Shown one piece after another: positions 6,297 to 8,760 of a stretch of 8,760 bases of DNA. The DNA comes from Candidatus Latescibacterota bacterium. Its GTDB lineage: Bacteria; Latescibacterota; 4484-107. Below the pieces are notes generated by a model, which was given only the letters and a program-made list of their open reading frames with translations, was not told the origin of the DNA and did no database searches. Where the stretch lies: NCBI GenBank assembly GCA_030613045.1, contig JAUWMS010000069.1, forward strand, positions 1 to 8,760, given 5' to 3'. The translations under genes and the position numbers were made by a program. Numbering within the stretch: position 1 is the stretch's first letter; each line of letters begins with the position of its first letter.

Positions 6297-6758
6297 ATGG
6301 CAAATACCTATACGCAAATCTATCTGCAGTTCGTATTTGCAGTTCAGGACAGAATTTCCCTCATTCGACCTGAATGGAAAGATGAGTTGTACAAATACAT
6401 CACAGGCATTGTTCAGACGAATAAGCACAAGTTGATTGCAATAAACGGTGCGACCAACCATATTCACGTTTTTGTCGGATACAAACCGCACCAATTGATC
6501 CCGGATTTGCTACAGGACATCAAGGGCAGTTCGTCAAAATGGATTAATAAGCGACAATTCGTTCGAGGAAATTTTCAATGGCAAGCCGGATACGGTGCTT
6601 TCTCCTATTCTCATTCTCAAATAGACTCCGTTGTGAAATACATACAAAGGCAGGAAGAACATCATCGAAAAAGGACTTTTCAGGAGGAATATGTGGAACT
6701 GTTGGAGCGATTCAATATTCCCCACGACGAAAGGTACATTCTTAAGGATATTGGATAA
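6297..6758 (+). CDS. tnpA: IS200/IS605-type Y1 (HUH) transposase, REP-associated (RAYT-like)
   Basis: A 153-residue single-strand DNA transposase of the Y1 HUH family (Transposase_17). It nicks and joins DNA through a tyrosine, recognising hairpins. The HUH motif is His55-Ile-His57 in NHIHVFVG. The catalytic Tyr is probably Tyr115 in VVKYIQRQ, with Gln119 four residues on as the usual metal-site helper. The text DIKGSSSKWIN and WQAGYGAFSYSHSQ is typical of stand-alone transposases frequent in Bacteroidetes-like genomes. Start ATG 6297 (MANTYTQIYLQ) is chosen because it matches the family's N-terminus; an upstream GTG 6279 lies inside a hairpin. The only Shine-Dalgarno-like text, GAGGG, is in that hairpin's 3' arm. 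The gene is intact and full length, and its stop lies eight bases before an inverted hairpin copy. Confidence 0.88.
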   Translation: MANTYTQIYLQFVFAVQDRISLIRPEWKDELYKYITGIVQTNKHKLIAINGATNHIHVFVGYKPHQLIPDLLQDIKGSSSKWINKRQFVRGNFQWQAGYGAFSYSHSQIDSVVKYIQRQEEHHRKRTFQEEYVELLERFNIPHDERYILKDIG

Positions 6759-6765
6759 CTATATC

Positions 6766-6957
6766 GTCCCTACGGGACTTGGAGATGATTTATTGGATTG
6801 TTTTTCTATAGATTTCTTGTCCCTAACGGGACAGAAGAAAATCTAGAAACGATCATTATATGTTCCTGTAAATGTCCCGTGAGGGACATGATATTTGTAG
6901 AATTCGAAATCACCCATACTTTTTCGAGTCCCGTTAGGGACAGGATATTTTTAGAAT
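6766..6957. repeat. Downstream hairpin-repeat array (two inverted, then two forward copies)
   Basis: GTCCCTACGGGAC (6766-6778) and GTCCCTAACGGGAC (6819-6832) are the reverse complement orientation. GTCCCGTGAGGGAC (6874-6887) and GTCCCGTTAGGGAC (6928-6941) are forward. Starts are 53, 55 and 54 bases apart. Read on the - strand, the text after the 6819 copy (ACAAGAAATCTATAGAA) is a diverged form of the forward unit's AGGATATTTGTAGAA, so the whole unit, not only the hairpin, is inverted. Alternating orientations are typical of BIME-type REP clusters. The array ends about 50 bases before the next gene. Confidence 0.88.
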
Positions 6958-6959
6958 CT

Positions 6960-7000
6960 CACCAATCACCAATCACCAATCACCAATCACCAGTCACCAG
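6960..7000. repeat. Heptamer tandem repeat CACCAAT, six units
   Basis: Four perfect CACCAAT units (6960-6987) are followed by CACCAGT (6988-6994) and a partial CACCAG (6995-7000). The array sits between the last hairpin repeat and the lipoprotein gene and runs into its Shine-Dalgarno sequence (AGGGAG, 6999-7004). A change in copy number would alter the leader of that gene but not its ribosome site. Confidence 0.85.
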
Positions 7001-7010
7001 GGAGACCTCT

Positions 7011-8372
7011 ATGACGAAGCGCAACTTCGCAGGCATAAGCATCATCGTCTTATTGATCGCGGCCGGCTGCACGAGGGAGGGGCCGATGGGGCCTCCGGGG
7101 ACGGCCGGATTGGGCACGGTGGAGGGTGTGGTCACGGTATGGGAGGACATCGCGTGGAACAGCAAAAATTCCAGCGTGGATCCTGCGGGGGTGACGATTT
7201 TGTTGGAGGGCACGGAGTTCTCCGCCACTACGGATGACTTCGGAGCCTATAAGATCGAGGCGATCCCGGCGGGCGTTTACGTCATTATGGCGTTTAAGGA
7301 CAGCGCCTCCGCCGAGGGATTCGGCACGGTGAAGCAAACCAACTTTTTCGTGGGAGGCGGAACCTCCCATTTCTCGACCGACGTCGCGCGGAAGGCCAAA
7401 CCGCCCACGGAAATCGGAGTCGAGACCCTCGGTTTGGAGGGAGAACCCGGAGTGATTGTGAGCTGGACACCGTATGATCCCAATCTGAGCCATCGGTACA
7501 CCGTGTGGTACGCGTCCGATCCCGGCTTTGAGCGCAAGAGCACCGCAGCCACCCGCGAGGGCACCTTGGCGTTTATCCCGTCCTATATGCTGCCGGAGGG
7601 GGAGACGGTCTATTTCGCCGTCACCGCGGACAACGGCATCTCTTATGTGGATAAGGCCACCGGTTCCGTAGTTGCTCCCACCACGAGCGAACTCTCCGAA
7701 GCGTCCGTGGGGATTCAGGTTCCGACCGGAATGCCTATAGCGAACTATTTCAGCGCGGTGGCGGGCGCCATCACTTCGTGGGACGATGCGTACGCCCACA
7801 GTGACGATCTCTCCGGCGTGACCGTGGTGCTGGAGACGACGGATATCTGGTCGGAGACGCTGGAGCTGGATGAGACGGAATATCGAGGCGCCACGAATGA
7901 GTATGGCCTCTATTTCATCGCGGACGTTCCCGTGGGGTTATACAGCATCACGGCTTCGAAGGAGGGATACGGAACGGTCCGGCGATACAATTTGTTTGTC
8001 GGAAGAGGCGTCTCGTATTTCTCGGCGGATATCGCGCGAAAGGCCGATGCGCCCGTGAACGTTCAGGCGGATTCGACGACGTTGGAGGGACAATCAGGCA
8101 TCCGGGTATCCTGGGATGCGCCCGATTCCGGCCGGCACCACTACTTTGTCTGGTGCACCGCGGACACCAACTCCGGCGAGACGACGTATCTCGGCAACAC
8201 GTCGGGTTCCTCGGTCTTCGTCCTGTACGAGGGACTTCCCGAAGGCGCGCTTTACTTCGGTGTCGCGACGGATAACGATATTTCCTACCTCGATGAAAAG
8301 ACCGGACAATTTGTTTTTCCCACGAGGAGCGAGACGAAATGGGCGAGCGATGCGGTTGAGATTCCGGGTTGA
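7011..8372 (+). CDS. Lipoprotein with two tandem carboxypeptidase-regulatory-like plus FnIII-like modules
   Basis: A 453-residue exported lipoprotein. MTKRNFAGISIIVLLIAAGC is a signal peptide ending in a lipobox, with lipid-bearing Cys20. Four collagen-like triplets follow (GPM GPP GTA GLG, 24-35 after the charged TRE). Two homologous modules occupy about 36-227 and 248-441. Each has a beta-sandwich like the CarboxypepD_reg fold (GVVTVWEDI...GVTILLEGT...FGAYKIEAIPAGVYVIMA; second copy GAITSWDDA...GVTVVLETT...YGLYFIADVPVGLYSITA). A linker FFVGGGTSHFSTDVARKA / LFVGRGVSYFSADIARKA leads to an FnIII-like domain with VSWTPYD / VSWDAPD. No catalytic motif is visible, so a binding or structural role at the cell surface is likely. 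ATG 7011 has AGGGAG six bases upstream; the frame is open back to about 6798, but that part is repeat DNA. Both modules lack frameshifts and look selected. Confidence 0.8.
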   Translation: MTKRNFAGISIIVLLIAAGCTREGPMGPPGTAGLGTVEGVVTVWEDIAWNSKNSSVDPAGVTILLEGTEFSATTDDFGAYKIEAIPAGVYVIMAFKDSASAEGFGTVKQTNFFVGGGTSHFSTDVARKAKPPTEIGVETLGLEGEPGVIVSWTPYDPNLSHRYTVWYASDPGFERKSTAATREGTLAFIPSYMLPEGETVYFAVTADNGISYVDKATGSVVAPTTSELSEASVGIQVPTGMPIANYFSAVAGAITSWDDAYAHSDDLSGVTVVLETTDIWSETLELDETEYRGATNEYGLYFIADVPVGLYSITASKEGYGTVRRYNLFVGRGVSYFSADIARKADAPVNVQADSTTLEGQSGIRVSWDAPDSGRHHYFVWCTADTNSGETTYLGNTSGSSVFVLYEGLPEGALYFGVATDNDISYLDEKTGQFVFPTRSETKWASDAVEIPG

Positions 8373-8381
8373 TCCCGAGGT

Positions 8382-8500
8382 CTCACCGCAGAGACGCAAA
8401 GGAAAGAAAGTGAGAAAGTGAGAAAGTGAGACGGGGAGCCCCTTCCCACTTTCCCGCCTACACAGGGAGTTTCTCTGCGGACTCTGCGTCTCTGCGGTGC
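8382..8500. repeat. Palindromic intergenic repeat element with CACCGCAGAGACGC arms
   Basis: The 149-base gap between the lipoprotein and the HD-domain gene is almost filled by an inverted repeat. The left arm CACCGCAGAGACGCAAAG (8384-8401) pairs with the right arm CTCTGCGTCTCTGCGGTG (8482-8499) at 17 of 18 positions. Inside are an octamer tandem TGAGAAAG (8411-8426), a second pairing GAAAGTGAG (8422-8430) with CCCACTTTC (8445-8453) at 8 of 9, and GGGGAGCCCC at the centre. A partial right-arm copy, TCTCTGCGG, lies at 8472-8480. The element has no ORF and no T-tract, so it is MITE/REP-like, not a clear terminator. A related half-copy is at 2231-2267. Confidence 0.75.
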
Positions 8501-8521
8501 TATTCAGAAAGGATGAAAGCG

Positions 8522-8760
8522 ATGTCGGACAGCATTGGAATCACGCGCGAGGACGCGGTGGCGTTGTTGAACACGTATCTGAAGGCTGAAAATCTCGTCA
8601 AGCATTGTCTGGCCTCCGAAGCGATCATGCGCGCTCTGGCGAGGAAGTTGGCGCAGGATGAAGAACTCTGGGGGATCGCCGGACTGCTGCACGATCTGGA
8701 TTTTGAGGAGACAAAGGAGGACCCTTCCCGGCATGGGCTGAAGACCGCTCAGATTTTGAA
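8522..8760 (+). CDS. HD-domain (HDIG-type) metal-dependent phosphohydrolase, N-terminal part
   Basis: The gene runs off the window end; 79 codons are visible. The metal-binding HD signature is present in order: His28 in LVKHCLASEAIMRAL, His57-Asp58 in GLLHDLDFEETKED, and His71 in SRHGL. This fits short HDIG-domain hydrolases of about 180-200 residues, which act on nucleotides or phosphate esters in the cytoplasm; the substrate is not known. Start ATG 8522 is chosen because AAAGG (8508-8512) lies nine bases upstream; ATG 8513 directly abuts that site. The gene follows the palindromic repeat, so a separate promoter may lie within or before that element, but none is obvious. Membership of this group is clear from the motif; the biological role is not. 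Confidence 0.82.
   Translation, partial: MSDSIGITREDAVALLNTYLKAENLVKHCLASEAIMRALARKLAQDEELWGIAGLLHDLDFEETKEDPSRHGLKTAQIL

Larger units (their letters stand above)
6022..6957 (+). mobile_element. REP-associated-transposase island: one Y1 transposase gene inside a hairpin repeat array
   Basis: The island holds a transposase gene (6297-6758) surrounded by eight copies of a 13-14 base hairpin. Forward copies are at 6059, 6164, 6219 and 6274; inverted copies at 6766 and 6819; forward copies again at 6874 and 6928. One 60-base line inside the gene (6301-6360) is 40% G+C by hand count, against 57% for a line of the lipoprotein gene (7141-7200), which suggests foreign origin. No accessory tnpB or cargo gene is present. 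The organisation fits a RAYT/REP locus better than a classical IS200 element because the repeats are many and form arrays. The exact ends are unclear; the limits given are those of the outermost recognisable repeat units. Confidence 0.75.

Noticed and set aside
6059..6941. CRISPR array, suggested by short repeats at a 53-55 base period
   Set aside because: The intervals between repeats are themselves similar in sequence, the orientation changes, the repeat is only 13-14 bases, a transposase lies inside, and no cas gene is present.
6798..7010. Upstream extension of the lipoprotein reading frame by 71 residues
   Set aside because: This stretch is hairpin and heptamer repeat DNA; the signal peptide and Shine-Dalgarno sequence place the start at 7011.
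1022..8372. Genome-wide reassignment of TAG as a sense codon
   Set aside because: TAG also ends the extended kinase frame, the PIN toxin and the metalloprotease at natural C-termini, and TAA and TGA are used as stops too.
8413..8453. Intrinsic terminator after the lipoprotein
   Set aside because: There is stem-forming potential but no T-tract on either side, and the structure is part of a larger repeat element.

Overview
The window looks like part of a chromosome from an uncultured, GC-moderate Gram-negative bacterium. Clues are a C-terminal domain of the FlgD-like / type IX (Por) sorting kind on a secreted protease, a lipoprotein with a clear lipobox, heptose-sugar genes, and dispersed intergenic repeats. 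I would guess a member of the FCB group or a neighbouring candidate phylum, but no marker gene here settles it. Most genes are on the + strand; I see no rRNA, tRNA or CRISPR array.

Region 1 (1-2502) is a sugar-nucleotide operon. It starts with the tail of a probable Gfo/Idh/MocA oxidoreductase. Next comes a GHMP-family heptose-7-phosphate kinase (hddA-like) that carries an in-frame TAG 38 codons before its natural end. Then follow a small retropepsin-like aspartic protease and a SIS-domain phosphoheptose isomerase (gmhA-like). The isomerase and kinase would catalyse consecutive steps from sedoheptulose 7-phosphate to heptose 1,7-bisphosphate, feeding a nucleotide-activated heptose for a surface glycan. 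After gmhA come a dispersed repeat, a possible gene remnant and a strong intrinsic terminator.

Region 2 (2520-3284) is a toxin-antitoxin module: a good sigma70-type promoter, two adjacent inverted repeats in the leader, a 73-residue antitoxin-like protein and an overlapping PIN-domain toxin. Region 3 (3317-5932) is one long gene for a secreted zinc metalloprotease with a C-terminal sorting-type domain.

Region 4 (about 5935-7000) is an AT-richer island built around a single-gene Y1 (HUH) transposase. Eight copies of a short hairpin (GTCCCGTTAGGGAC type) surround it, most at a 53-55 base period inside a conserved unit of about 55 bases: four forward copies upstream, two inverted just downstream, then two forward again. 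This is the organisation of a REP-associated transposase with its REP/BIME-like repeats. Heptanucleotide tandem repeats lie just outside on each side.

Region 5 (7011-8760) encodes a lipoprotein made of two tandem copies of a carboxypeptidase-regulatory-like plus FnIII-like module, an intergenic palindromic repeat element, and the start of an HD-domain hydrolase that runs off the window. The most unusual points are the hairpin array around the transposase, the amber codon in the kinase gene, and the aspartic protease placed inside a heptose operon.
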